A stretch of DNA of 30,758 nt, from the IMG/VR virus record IMGVR_UViG_3300037826_000133, positions 1-30,758 of that record; one strand, written 5' to 3'. Of this stretch, positions 1 to 6,164 are shown in pieces. This stretch comes from a virus. Made by a program: the position numbers and the translations under genes. Numbering within the stretch: position 1 is the first letter of the stretch; the number at the start of each line of letters is the position of its first letter. The notes under the pieces are model-generated. The model saw only the letters and a list, made by a program, of their open reading frames with translations. It made no database searches and was not told where the DNA came from.

Positions 1-16
1 CACCTTTTTTTCACCC

Positions 17-53
17 AAAAAAAAGGGTTTGTAGAGAGTGTCTCTACAAACCC
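17..53 (-). terminator. Intrinsic terminator of the host tRNA-Lys gene
   Basis: On the minus strand a perfect 13-bp stem (arms at 41-53 and 25-37, 3-nt loop) is followed by eight T residues (A8 at 17-24 on the plus strand). It lies six bases past the tRNA CCA end, so it is the native terminator of the tRNA operon and marks host DNA left of the prophage. Confidence 0.85.
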
Positions 54-58
54 GGAAT

Positions 59-103
59 TGGTGGGCCGTCAGGGAATCGAACCCCGAACCTACTGATTAA
101 GAG
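59..103 (-). other. attL: 3' half of tRNA-Lys(CTT)
   Basis: Read on the minus strand this gives anticodon loop CTCTTAA (anticodon CTT, Lys), 3' anticodon stem TCAGT, variable loop, T stem CGGGG/CCCTG with loop TTCGATT, 3' acceptor strand ACGGCCC, discriminator A and an encoded CCA. The 5' side of the anticodon stem is missing: bases 104-108 do not pair with TCAGT, so similarity stops at the loop. This is the usual outcome of tyrosine-recombinase integration at an anticodon loop. The intact tRNA should be restored at the right prophage end, outside the window. At least 45 bp of core is visible. Confidence 0.85.
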
Positions 104-158
104 TTCTATGTGCTATTTTATAAGGCCTTTGATTTATAATGAATATTTCGGCGAAAAA

Positions 159-172
159 TGACCACGTGGTCA
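159..172. promoter_or_regulatory. Perfect 14-bp palindrome overlapping the integrase stop
   Basis: TGACCACGTGGTCA is a perfect palindrome whose last three bases are the integrase stop codon. Its half-site TGACCAC is the same word that is repeated many times in the origin-like region 8565-8939. It lies in the short attP-arm region between the tRNA core and the integrase. Binding by a recombination accessory factor or a replication protein is possible but inferred. Confidence 0.5.
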
Positions 173-1216
173 CAGGCTTCCAATGGCGTCCTTTTTTCGA
201 TTCAGGGCCACGTGCGTGTAAATCTGGGTGGTGCTCACCTCTTTGTGGCCGAGCAGCTCCTGGATGGTACGGAGGTCTTTTCCTGCTTCCAGCATGTGGG
301 TTGCAAAGGAGTGGCGAAACATGTGCGGGGTCACCCGTTTGTTAATGCCAGCCCGCTTCATGGCCCCCCACAGGCCCCGCCGCATATCGGTGGCCTTGGC
401 GCCCGCGATCCGGAGCGATGGGAATAGATAATCAAAGCCACAGAGTTTTCTGCATTTCATCTGGCCCTGCAGCATTGCATAGAGTTTTTCCGCTATGGGA
501 ACCAGCCTTTCATACCCACCTTTTCCCTTCACCCGGATATACCTTCCGTCAAGGTTCACGCTCCGAAGCGTCAAATTAAAGACTTCATCCATCCGCATGC
601 CCGCATAGTATAGGCATCCGATAAGGGCCTTGTGGAAAGGATTTGCTGACTCGAGGATCAATTGAACTTCACCCCTGGTTAAGGTGTCAGGCTCGGGCCG
701 TCGATAGGGGAGCTTCTGGACCTTGATGGGCTCATCCACGCACATGCCGTTTTCATAGGCCCACTTCCACATGGCGGAAAGGGTAAGCAGCTCCAGGTTC
801 ACCTGGCGTCTGCCCTTGTCTTTCGTCGGTTGCTTCCCTGCTTTTTTTGCAGCCTTTTCCTCGGCCAGCAGGATTTCGTCCAGGCGTTTGCTCTTGTATG
901 AGCCTATGATGGCGCTGCTGATGAAATCGAAATGGTAGTTTCCGAAAAAGCCGAGGATATGGCCGAAGATCATGCGCTTTTTGTCGAGATGGGTTTTCGG
1001 GGACTGGTGTTGTCGGACGTATTCCAGGTAATCGGGGGCGATTTCGGATATCAGGTGGGAGTCTCTCGCGGTTTTCCCAAGTTGCTTTTTTGCCTTTACC
1101 TCGGCGATCCGGGCTTCTTCCTCGGAGCCTTCGAAGGTGAAGCGGATCCGCTGGCCCTTGCGGCCCTGGCGGATGTCGATCTGGAATTTTTTATCTGCAA
1201 TTTTGCGGATCGCCAT
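170..1216 (-). CDS. int: Phage integrase, tyrosine recombinase
   Basis: A 348-residue site-specific recombinase expected to insert and excise the phage at the adjacent tRNA-Lys. An N-terminal arm-binding-like segment (about 1-60) and a core-binding helical domain (about 60-165) precede the catalytic domain. Active-site residues are visible: R208 in the AGMRMDE box, K230/K232 in the beta-hairpin, H298-x-x-R301 (HMFRH), H324 (LLGHK) and nucleophile Y333 (IYTHV). The length is normal for the family. The stop lies 66 bases from the tRNA core, the classical int-att arrangement. A small gene ends 4 nt upstream of its ATG, so the two are probably cotranscribed leftward. Confidence 0.96.
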   Translation of the reverse strand: MAIRKIADKKFQIDIRQGRKGQRIRFTFEGSEEEARIAEVKAKKQLGKTARDSHLISEIAPDYLEYVRQHQSPKTHLDKKRMIFGHILGFFGNYHFDFISSAIIGSYKSKRLDEILLAEEKAAKKAGKQPTKDKGRRQVNLELLTLSAMWKWAYENGMCVDEPIKVQKLPYRRPEPDTLTRGEVQLILESANPFHKALIGCLYYAGMRMDEVFNLTLRSVNLDGRYIRVKGKGGYERLVPIAEKLYAMLQGQMKCRKLCGFDYLFPSLRIAGAKATDMRRGLWGAMKRAGINKRVTPHMFRHSFATHMLEAGKDLRTIQELLGHKEVSTTQIYTHVALNRKKDAIGSL

Positions 1217-1220
1217 GGGC

Positions 1221-1397
1221 TCATTTCTTAGCTTTCCGCTTGCGGTTTTGCAAGAGGTAAATCTTATCCCTTACCACCGAGTCGATCTCCTGGTTGGATC
1301 TTCTGGCCTGGCCGGACGCACCGATATTGAAGTGCTCGATGATCATGTCGAGCTTGCGCTCGATGCGGTCCATCTGTTCTTTGGTTGGTTGTGACAA
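1221..1397 (-). CDS. Small coiled-coil protein upstream of integrase
   Basis: A 58-codon frame starting at TTG (1397), or 50 codons from an internal ATG at 1373, ends 4 nt before the integrase start. The product is charged and helical (MDRIERKLDMIIEHF then a basic tail RKRKAKK). The coupling to int suggests a recombination accessory role, but it has no recognisable excisionase winged helix, and I do not recognise the family. Start choice is uncertain because neither candidate has a strong Shine-Dalgarno. The heptad-like leucine/isoleucine spacing and clean fit to the operon favour a real gene. Confidence 0.55.
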   Translation of the reverse strand: MSQPTKEQMDRIERKLDMIIEHFNIGASGQARRSNQEIDSVVRDKIYLLQNRKRKAKK

Positions 1398-1417
1398 GGC
1401 CCATCCCCGTTGGAGAT

Positions 1418-1441
1418 GGGCTGAAAGCGTTTCGATGTGGC
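1418..1441 (+). repeat. 24-bp direct repeat, copy 1 (mate at 4230-4253)
   Basis: This stretch begins GGGCTGAAAGCGTTTCG and matches 4230-4253 at 23 of 24 positions in the same orientation. The second copy is the 5' arm of the terminator behind the Cro-like gene. Here it lies in the gap between two leftward genes and forms no comparable terminator. Confidence 0.7.
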
Positions 1442-1487
1442 GGGGGGAACGTTAGCCGGATTTTTGGCAGGTTGTCAAGGGGAAAAT

Positions 1488-2414
1488 TTATATTTGCAGT
1501 GCTGTTTGCAGGAGCGGGATAAAGGTGTCTTCATAGAGAATAAGCGGCTGGTTTCCGTTTTGCCTGAGCTGCATTGCCTGTTCGATTTTGCGTCCATAGG
1601 TGGAGTAAACCCAGCAAGGGGAGCTGTTCGCTCCTATGACAAGATAGTTCAGGCTTTTGTCTACTCGCGGACGAATGGTGCCGCCGGCCCTTTCAATGGA
1701 ATGTTCGATTTCTCCCCTTTTCCCGGCCTTGGCGGGTCCGGTAAGGCAAAAAGTGTTGCTTTCGAAGGCGATTTTCGTCACCTGGTCGCATAGTGCCGTA
1801 ACCGGCTTTAGAATCGGGGCATTATTTTTCATGAATCGCTTTTTGTAAATGTCGTCGTGGATCACGGCTGCATCTATCGGGCGCTCGCTGAATTCCATGC
1901 AGAAGTCGATCAGGTATTGGCGCTCTTCTTCATCGACGATTCCGTCCGCCAGGATCGCCTCCAGAAGGTTCCATATTTCGGAGAATGGCCATATGGTTTT
2001 ATATTCGGAGAAAGCCTGCAGCCATTCTCTGAGTCCATATACTTCTTGGTCGTTGACCTTGTTGTCGATCACGATGCCGTGCAAAAAGCCGTGAAGTTGT
2101 CTTGCGGCCTCCGTTTCCACGGTTTTGAGAAGGGAGTTCGCGTCCGTGTAATCCCTGCACCATGTCAGCAGGTCATCTCTTTCGTCCTCATCGATTATGC
2201 CGTCCGACAGGACTTCGTCGATCATGTCGGTAAGTTCGTGGAAAGGATACTGCTCCCTCAAGAATTCATTTTCATTCAACCATCGGTACAGGCCTGCAAT
2301 CTCCAGGTTATTCATTTTTTTATCTGCTGCGATTCCGCTTAGAATGCCCTGCAGCCTGGAAATGGTTCGCTCGGCATAGGTTCTTTGGCCTGTAATGCCT
2401 CTTCTTTTTGTCAT
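1488..2414 (-). CDS. Two-repeat (TerB-like) protein with C-terminal BRCT domain
   Basis: A 308-residue protein with two tandem ~65-residue repeats (about 19-90 and 105-180). Each has a helical segment and an acidic loop-helix (LSDGIIDEDERDDLL; LADGIVDEEERQYLI), resembling TerB/EF-hand-like acidic helical modules. A C-terminal BRCT-like domain (about 222-300: FCLTGPAKAGKRGEIE, then GGTIRPRVDKSLNYLVIG) resembles those of NAD-dependent DNA ligase and replication factor C and may bind DNA ends or phosphoprotein. A strong Shine-Dalgarno (GGGGGAGGAG) precedes the ATG. Its place in the leftward lysogenic operon suggests expression in the lysogen. Role unknown; DNA repair or anti-phage activity is conjecture. 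Confidence 0.75.
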   Translation of the reverse strand: MTKRRGITGQRTYAERTISRLQGILSGIAADKKMNNLEIAGLYRWLNENEFLREQYPFHELTDMIDEVLSDGIIDEDERDDLLTWCRDYTDANSLLKTVETEAARQLHGFLHGIVIDNKVNDQEVYGLREWLQAFSEYKTIWPFSEIWNLLEAILADGIVDEEERQYLIDFCMEFSERPIDAAVIHDDIYKKRFMKNNAPILKPVTALCDQVTKIAFESNTFCLTGPAKAGKRGEIEHSIERAGGTIRPRVDKSLNYLVIGANSSPCWVYSTYGRKIEQAMQLRQNGNQPLILYEDTFIPLLQTALQI

Positions 2415-2432
2415 AACACTCCTCCCCCGGGT

Positions 2433-2858
2433 TTACGGCTTTCGGGTATTTTCCTCGATCTTGAAAAGGATGATCATGAATTCGGCATAGAGTCTAAAGA
2501 GGACCAGGCCGACGGCATAGGAGAAGATCGCGAGTGCGGCCCTGCCGATCTGGCCTTTTGTGATTGCGGTGACGCATAGAAGAGCCGCACCTAATCCCCC
2601 CACCAGGACGATAAAGGCATAGGCGATCTTTATAAGCATTGGGGTTGCAAAGCGGTTGAATTCGAAATCAAAAAAAGTGCGATCGGAAGTGTAAGTCGAC
2701 TCTGTATGCTTCGTGTGCTTTTTTTGCGATGAGGAAGAAGATGGCGGAGAGTTGTTTGCGTGGTTGTCGGAAGCTTTGTACTTTTCAATAATGATCCCGC
2801 AGTGTTTGCACTCCTTCGTTCCGGTCGGGTTTTCTCCGCCGCATTTCGGGCACTTCAT
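2433..2858 (-). CDS. Zinc-ribbon DUF4282 membrane protein
   Basis: The start is placed at ATG 2858, behind a GGAGGGG Shine-Dalgarno (141 residues); a longer frame upstream overlaps the preceding gene and looks non-coding. The N-terminus is a zinc ribbon (C3, C6, C17, C20: CPKCGG and CKHCG), followed by a Ser/Lys/His-rich linker. The C-terminal domain begins FFDFEFNRFATPMLIK, has two hydrophobic segments (about 77-100 and 105-125) and ends AEFMIILFKIEENTR, the pattern of DUF4282 inner-membrane proteins. As a repressor-operon gene it is a candidate for lysogenic conversion or superinfection exclusion; that is inference. Confidence 0.75.
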   Translation of the reverse strand: MKCPKCGGENPTGTKECKHCGIIIEKYKASDNHANNSPPSSSSSQKKHTKHTESTYTSDRTFFDFEFNRFATPMLIKIAYAFIVLVGGLGAALLCVTAITKGQIGRAALAIFSYAVGLVLFRLYAEFMIILFKIEENTRKP

Positions 2859-2884
2859 GGTCCCCTCCAGGTGATGATGGTCTG

Positions 2885-3214
2885 CTATTCTATCTCGTAG
2901 ATGGCCTTGACGATTCCGTCCACCAGCATGAACTTGTAGCTCGTTTTCGGAATACCGTATTCCCCTCCGAGCTGGTAGAACCATAGTTTCACGTCCCGCT
3001 CGATGCCGCCCGTAATACCAGCTTTCATGGTGATCTTGTCTTTGTAGAGGGGCGGGCCGAATTCCGAAATCAGGGTGCCCACCGAATCGTCCACCTCCAT
3101 CTTTTTCCCGATGTATTCAACATCGTCTATTTCCCGTTCGTCCGCAAAGCAGAGTGTCGGCAGCGCGATCGCCAGGGCCAGGACCATAAGAATCATTACC
3201 CTACAAGCCTTCAT
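2885..3214 (-). CDS. Small secreted (periplasmic) protein
   Basis: A 109-residue protein from ATG 3214, preceded by GGAGG. Residues 1-24 form a classical Sec signal peptide: basic start MKACR, hydrophobic core, and a likely signal peptidase I site CFA|DE. The mature part is ~85 residues of mixed charge without cysteines or a known motif. I do not recognise the family; the GTLISEFGPP and YKFMLVDGIVKAIYE stretches resemble small bacterial periplasmic proteins of unknown function. It lies between the repressor and the DUF4282 gene in one leftward run. A cell-envelope gene carried with the repressor suggests a host-altering (moron) role. Confidence 0.7.
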   Translation of the reverse strand: MKACRVMILMVLALAIALPTLCFADEREIDDVEYIGKKMEVDDSVGTLISEFGPPLYKDKITMKAGITGGIERDVKLWFYQLGGEYGIPKTSYKFMLVDGIVKAIYEIE

Positions 3215-3292
3215 GAAACCTCCTTTTCGTGGGTGAATATCGCTCATGATGAAAAACGTAGTTTCCTTGCGTCTTTGGAGTGGGTCACTTTA

Positions 3293-3859
3293 TCACTCGG
3301 AATTTTCGCCTACAATTTTTTTTGCGTCGATTTGGGCGAACTGGAGCTCGATATACTCCTTTACCCGGTCCCACCTGGCGGGGTCCGCCTTCTTTATTTC
3401 GAGCAGTTTTTTATTGATTTCATAGGCCTCCTCCTGGTCCGGGAAGAGGTCTATGAGGCATACGTGCTGCTGGCGGATGGGGCGCAGTTTTTCGTTTGCT
3501 GGTTTGTATTCCGGAGTTTCTTGGTTGGCAGCGGACGGTTCTGATTCGTTTTGTACGGTGGGGGGAGGTTCTTTTACGGGGCCGTGGACGGGTATTTGGT
3601 CGGGCCGTTTGGAGTTGGCCGCCATAAGCAGGCTTCGTCCGTAGTTGATAAAGTTTTCGTATTCGAAGTCGTAGAGGTCTGCAATTGCCCTTCTCGTTGA
3701 CTCTTCGCTTTTGCTTTGCCCTTTAGCTATTTTGGATATTTGGCTTTGCGATAATCCGACTCTTTTCCCGACTTCCTTTTGGGTAAGGCTCTTTTTGGGT
3801 TTGTTTGCAAGGAAATAGGAGAGGGCGGCAGCAAATGCTTTATCTATGTCTATCGGCAT
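3293..3859 (-). CDS. CI-like prophage repressor (XRE-family HTH)
   Basis: A 188-residue regulator if started at ATG 3859; a GTG at 3922 would add 21 residues of poor quality. Residues 24-60 are an XRE helix-turn-helix (SLTQKEVGKRVGLSQSQISKIAKG). A Pro/Glu-rich linker follows, then a charged C-terminal helical region. There is no visible LexA-type Ser/Lys autoprotease, so induction may not be by RecA-stimulated self-cleavage. The gene is divergent from a Cro-like gene across paired operators, the layout of lambdoid switches. It should repress the rightward promoter and maintain lysogeny. It heads the leftward operon. Confidence 0.85.
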   Translation of the reverse strand: MPIDIDKAFAAALSYFLANKPKKSLTQKEVGKRVGLSQSQISKIAKGQSKSEESTRRAIADLYDFEYENFINYGRSLLMAANSKRPDQIPVHGPVKEPPPTVQNESEPSAANQETPEYKPANEKLRPIRQQHVCLIDLFPDQEEAYEINKKLLEIKKADPARWDRVKEYIELQFAQIDAKKIVGENSE

Positions 3860-3954
3860 TTTGTTTCCGGTGTTTCGGGCTCTATTAAAAATATTACTGA
3901 TAGGAATATTTTGTGAATTCACTTTTACACCGGATATTTAAAAGGCGCAATGGG

Positions 3955-3983
3955 AGTATATATAAAAAAATTCCTTTGGTGAA
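3955..3983 (-). promoter_or_regulatory. Repressor-maintenance (PRM-like) promoter
   Basis: On the minus strand TTCACC (plus 3978-3983) and TATACT (plus 3955-3960) are separated by 17 bp, a good sigma-70 promoter facing the repressor. The -35 box overlaps the first operator (3981-3992), so bound regulator could control it. Predicted transcription start is near 3948. Confidence 0.6.
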
Positions 3984-3992
3984 TATTTATTC
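3981..3992. promoter_or_regulatory. Operator 1 (GAATA-TT-TATTC)
   Basis: A palindrome with 5-bp half-sites GAATA/TATTC and a 2-bp centre. It is the exact reverse complement of operator 2 at 4013-4024. It overlaps the -35 of the leftward promoter and abuts the -35 of the rightward promoter, so it is likely bound by the repressor and/or Cro. Confidence 0.7.
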
Positions 3993-4021
3993 TTGACAGA
4001 AATTCTTTTATAGAATAAATA
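3993..4021 (+). promoter_or_regulatory. Rightward early (PR/Pcro-like) promoter
   Basis: A consensus -35 TTGACA (3993-3998) lies 17 bp before TAAATA (4016-4021). The -10 lies inside operator 2, so repressor binding would block it. The expected start (about 4028) leaves almost no 5' leader before the ATG at 4030. The -10 is weak; TAGAAT at 4011 is too close to the -35 to serve. Confidence 0.6.
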
Positions 4022-4024
4022 TTC
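4013..4024. promoter_or_regulatory. Operator 2 (GAATA-AA-TATTC)
   Basis: The exact reverse complement of operator 1, with 20 bp between the two sites. It covers the -10 box of the rightward promoter and ends five bases before the Cro-like start codon. Confidence 0.7.
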
Positions 4025-4029
4025 CAATC

Positions 4030-4236
4030 ATGAATCAAATTGAATTGGCAAATCGTCTTGGTCGAACCCAGGGGTTCGTTAGTAAGTTTCTGAATGGTCA
4101 TGCTGGCTGTTCTTTAGAAACCGCCGAGAAGTTGTCAGATTTGTTTGGGCATGACCCGCTGTGGTGGATGAAATCAACGGCCAAGCAGCGGAAGGCCGTT
4201 CTCGGAAACGGAAACGGCCATAATAAAACGGGCTGA
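4030..4236 (+). CDS. Cro-like HTH regulator
   Basis: A 68-residue DNA-binding protein; residues 3-40 form a helix-turn-helix (IELANRLGRTQGFVSKFLNG) with a short basic tail. Small size, divergence from the repressor and operators under its promoter identify it as the Cro counterpart. No Shine-Dalgarno precedes the ATG, and the mapped promoter puts the transcript start within about two bases of it, so the mRNA is probably leaderless. The stop codon lies inside the first arm of a terminator hairpin. DNA target specificity is inferred from position only. Confidence 0.8.
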   Translation: MNQIELANRLGRTQGFVSKFLNGHAGCSLETAEKLSDLFGHDPLWWMKSTAKQRKAVLGNGNGHNKTG

Positions 4237-4278
4237 AAGCGTTTCGGTGTGGCAACCATCGTTTTCAGCCCTTTTTTT
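4230..4278 (+). terminator. Intrinsic terminator after the Cro-like gene
   Basis: Arms GGGCTGAAA (4230-4238) and TTTCAGCCC (4263-4271) form a 9-bp stem with a long loop, followed by T7. It sits where tR1 lies in lambda, so early transcription must either read through it or restart downstream. The 5' arm is part of a 24-bp repeat also found at 1418-1441. Confidence 0.75.
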
Positions 4279-4331
4279 ATCAATCTCTAAACCGTCGTTT
4301 TGTTGGGTTATCGACAATTAAAGGGGGGCGC

Positions 4332-4610
4332 ATGGAGGGTTCGGTGAAACAGAATTTCCACGTTATGCCGTCGGACTTGATGTTCCGGGACCGGCTGCGG
4401 TTCGTTTCGGTTTGCCGGGATCCCGAGGGGAATCTCGTTTTCGCCACGCCTGACAACTCCTTGATGCTGAAGGTCCATATGAACGAGCCGGACGGGTGCA
4501 AGGTCGAATACTGGTGCTGCACGCAAGATATCCTCGACTTGGCAAAGCTTATGATCCGCTTTGTGGCCGATTTCGATGCCCGGGATCAGGCTACGGCAAC
4601 AACTGCCTGA
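4332..4610 (+). CDS. Hypothetical early protein
   Basis: A 92-residue protein with a strong Shine-Dalgarno (AAAGGGGGG) before ATG 4332. It starts the rightward early run after the terminator. The sequence is mixed alpha/beta (RDRLRFVSVCRDPEGNLVF, then DILDLAKLMIRFVADF) with no metal-binding or membrane motif; two adjacent cysteines occur in YWCC. I do not recognise the family. GC-rich third positions and close packing to the next gene (14 nt) support coding. Confidence 0.65.
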   Translation: MEGSVKQNFHVMPSDLMFRDRLRFVSVCRDPEGNLVFATPDNSLMLKVHMNEPDGCKVEYWCCTQDILDLAKLMIRFVADFDARDQATATTA

Positions 4611-4624
4611 AAGGTAAGGACGAA

Positions 4625-4897
4625 ATGAGCGAGAAACCGAAAACCTCAAGCCGAAAGACCGCGCGGCAGCTCCATGAAGAGGCGTTTTCAAGGCCCAGGG
4701 ACCCGAGAAGCGATGCATACAAGGAGGGCCACCTGGCCACCCTGCGGCACAGGCTCGGTGAAACGGGCGAGCTGACGTGCCCGTACCAGATGGGCACGCC
4801 GCAGGCGGACGCCTGGTTTTACGGCGCCGGGGAAGCCAGGGCGTTGGCCCGGGCCGTGTTGAATCCCACGAATATCGAGAAAGGGCAGACAGAATGA
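4625..4897 (+). CDS. Ribosome modulation factor-like protein
   Basis: A 90-residue protein from ATG 4625 with AAGGTAAGG upstream. After a basic N-terminus, residues 31-75 follow the ribosome modulation factor (RMF) pattern: a YKEGHLATLRH helix, a short turn, then TCPYQMG and W-(F/L)-x-G-x-x-E-A (DAWFYGAGEARAL). RMF dimerises 70S ribosomes into inactive 100S particles in stationary-phase gammaproteobacteria. RMF-like domains also occur as short phage and plasmid proteins of unproven function. Whether this one binds ribosomes cannot be told from sequence. Its stop overlaps the next start (ATGA). Confidence 0.6.
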   Translation: MSEKPKTSSRKTARQLHEEAFSRPRDPRSDAYKEGHLATLRHRLGETGELTCPYQMGTPQADAWFYGAGEARALARAVLNPTNIEKGQTE

Positions 4898-5400
4898 ACA
4901 GGGAACCGAAAAAACCGCCTTTGAAGACCTGGCAGATCTACTCCGCGGCCATCCATCACCTGGGCAAGGGCTTTTTGTGCCGCATGTACAAGGTGACCGG
5001 CCGGCAGGTGGAGCGGTGGGCCGCAAACCCGGCCACCACCGAGAGCCAGGCGAGAAACCCCATTGACCGCTACGAGTCCCTGCTGGACCGGCTGATCGAG
5101 ATCGGGGCCGGGGACGTGGCCCGGATCGCGGTGGCCCGGCAGGCCCACCTGGTGGGGTGCGAGCTGAAAGCGAAAAACGGGGATTGCGAGCCGGACGGGG
5201 ATACCATCGAGGACGAATGCCTGGACGACTACCCGCCATTGACGCGGTTTCATTCCGCGATCCGGAAGAAAGCATCAGCCGAAGAGGTCCTCCATTTCTG
5301 CCAGGAGGCCAAGAGCGAGATTGACGAAACCATGGAGCTTTTTCTGAGGCGGTCCTCTGGTGGGAAAACAGCAGCGATCGAAAAAGGCCAGGGCGATTAA
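4894..5400 (+). CDS. Hypothetical early protein, possible DNA-binding
   Basis: A 168-residue protein starting at ATG 4894, translationally coupled to the gene before (ATGA overlap). Residues 9-85 (TWQIYSAAIHHLGKGFLCRMYKVTGRQVERWAANP in fragments) resemble phage CII/regulatory proteins in which a helix-turn-helix selects 'RQVERWA', followed by a helical segment. The C-terminal half is acidic then basic (CQEAKSEIDETMELFLRR). I cannot assign a family firmly. Location before the replication genes fits a regulator or accessory replication factor. Confidence 0.6.
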   Translation: MNREPKKPPLKTWQIYSAAIHHLGKGFLCRMYKVTGRQVERWAANPATTESQARNPIDRYESLLDRLIEIGAGDVARIAVARQAHLVGCELKAKNGDCEPDGDTIEDECLDDYPPLTRFHSAIRKKASAEEVLHFCQEAKSEIDETMELFLRRSSGGKTAAIEKGQGD

Positions 5401-5581
5401 GAAAGAGGCCAGGGCCGCGGGCCTGCCGGCGAACTTTTCGCACCCCAGCCACATTGCGGGGGTTGCGCGATGCGCCCGCCGGTATCGGCACCGGATTTAT
5501 CTGTCAATCAACGGCCGGATCCGCTGGGTCCACGAGGGGGAGCGATGTCTGCGGTTGAAGTGGTTTTTGTCCCGTTATTGA
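5360..5581 (+). CDS. Small basic protein, overlapping
   Basis: A 73-residue, strongly basic frame starting at GTG 5360, 41 bases inside the preceding gene and overlapping the next by 37 bases. The N-terminus (KKARAIKKEARAAG) could bind nucleic acid; the middle RYRHRIYLSINGRIRWVHEGERC looks like a folded beta-rich strip. It fills a stretch otherwise uncovered from 5400 to 5545 in a tightly packed operon, which favours a real gene. The family is unknown. Confidence 0.5.
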   Translation: MGKQQRSKKARAIKKEARAAGLPANFSHPSHIAGVARCARRYRHRIYLSINGRIRWVHEGERCLRLKWFLSRY

Positions 5582-5667
5582 TCCTGGGGCTGTTCATCGT
5601 CCTGGATGTCAATATCAACCGGTCCTGCGAGAGGGCCCGTATCGAGAAAGAGGAGGCGGACGGATGA
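5545..5667 (+). CDS. Small single-pass membrane protein
   Basis: A 40-residue product from ATG 5545 behind GAGGGGG. Residues 4-23 are one hydrophobic helix (VEVVFVPLLILGLFIVLDV), followed by a charged cytoplasmic-type tail (RARIEKEEADG). The stop overlaps the start of the ATPase gene (ATGA), so translation is probably coupled. Function unknown; its size and topology are compatible with a phage membrane-exclusion or anchor peptide, but nothing proves this. Confidence 0.6.
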   Translation: MSAVEVVFVPLLILGLFIVLDVNINRSCERARIEKEEADG

Positions 5668-6161
5668 TACACGCCTTTACCGGCCCCCAGGGCACCGGCA
5701 AGACGGTTGCCGCATACGATTACGCGGCGATTTTGAGCAAGGAAAACCCGGGCAAGACCGTGAAGGTGGTCTCGGACGTGGAGCGATGCTGCCCCTATCC
5801 GATCAACCGGGAGGCGACACGCGAGGCCCAGGAGTGGATCTTTTACCACCAGATCGCGGCGGAGCTGAACGCCATGGCCCATTATGACCTGGTGGTGACC
5901 GACCGGACCATCATGGACGTGATCGCCTATTCCATGGCCGCGGGTTTTCGCCTGCAGGCGGACGGGCTTCTGGCCGTGTGGCGAAAGCACAGCCACTGGT
6001 ACAAGAAAATCGTTTTCCGGCATGCCAGGACGAATTGTTTCAACGTGGAGGACGGCTGCCGGGACACGGACCCGGTTTTCCGCGCGCGGATCGAGGCGAC
6101 TCTCTACGAGCTCTACAAGTATGAAGGTGTGACCACGCAAGCCCGGTTTTCGGAGTTGTAG
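5664..6161 (+). CDS. P-loop NTPase, kinase-like
   Basis: A 165-residue protein with a Walker A at residues 7-14 (GPQGTGKT) directly after the first strand, and a Walker B-like strand YDLVVTDRT near residue 80. The small single-domain layout (strand, P-loop, helix, later RTIMDVIAYS and a basic lid-like region) resembles AAA_28/AAA_33 nucleotide or nucleoside kinases of phages rather than a helicase loader. It precedes the primase-helicase by 3 nt, so a role in nucleotide supply or replication is likely. The substrate is not predictable. Confidence 0.7.
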   Translation: MIHAFTGPQGTGKTVAAYDYAAILSKENPGKTVKVVSDVERCCPYPINREATREAQEWIFYHQIAAELNAMAHYDLVVTDRTIMDVIAYSMAAGFRLQADGLLAVWRKHSHWYKKIVFRHARTNCFNVEDGCRDTDPVFRARIEATLYELYKYEGVTTQARFSEL

Positions 6162-6164
6162 ATT

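Noticed and set aside
1221-1397. Excisionase assignment for the gene upstream of integrase
   Set aside because: Position fits, but the sequence is coiled-coil-like without a winged-helix pattern; the HTH_17 protein at 13317 is a better structural match.
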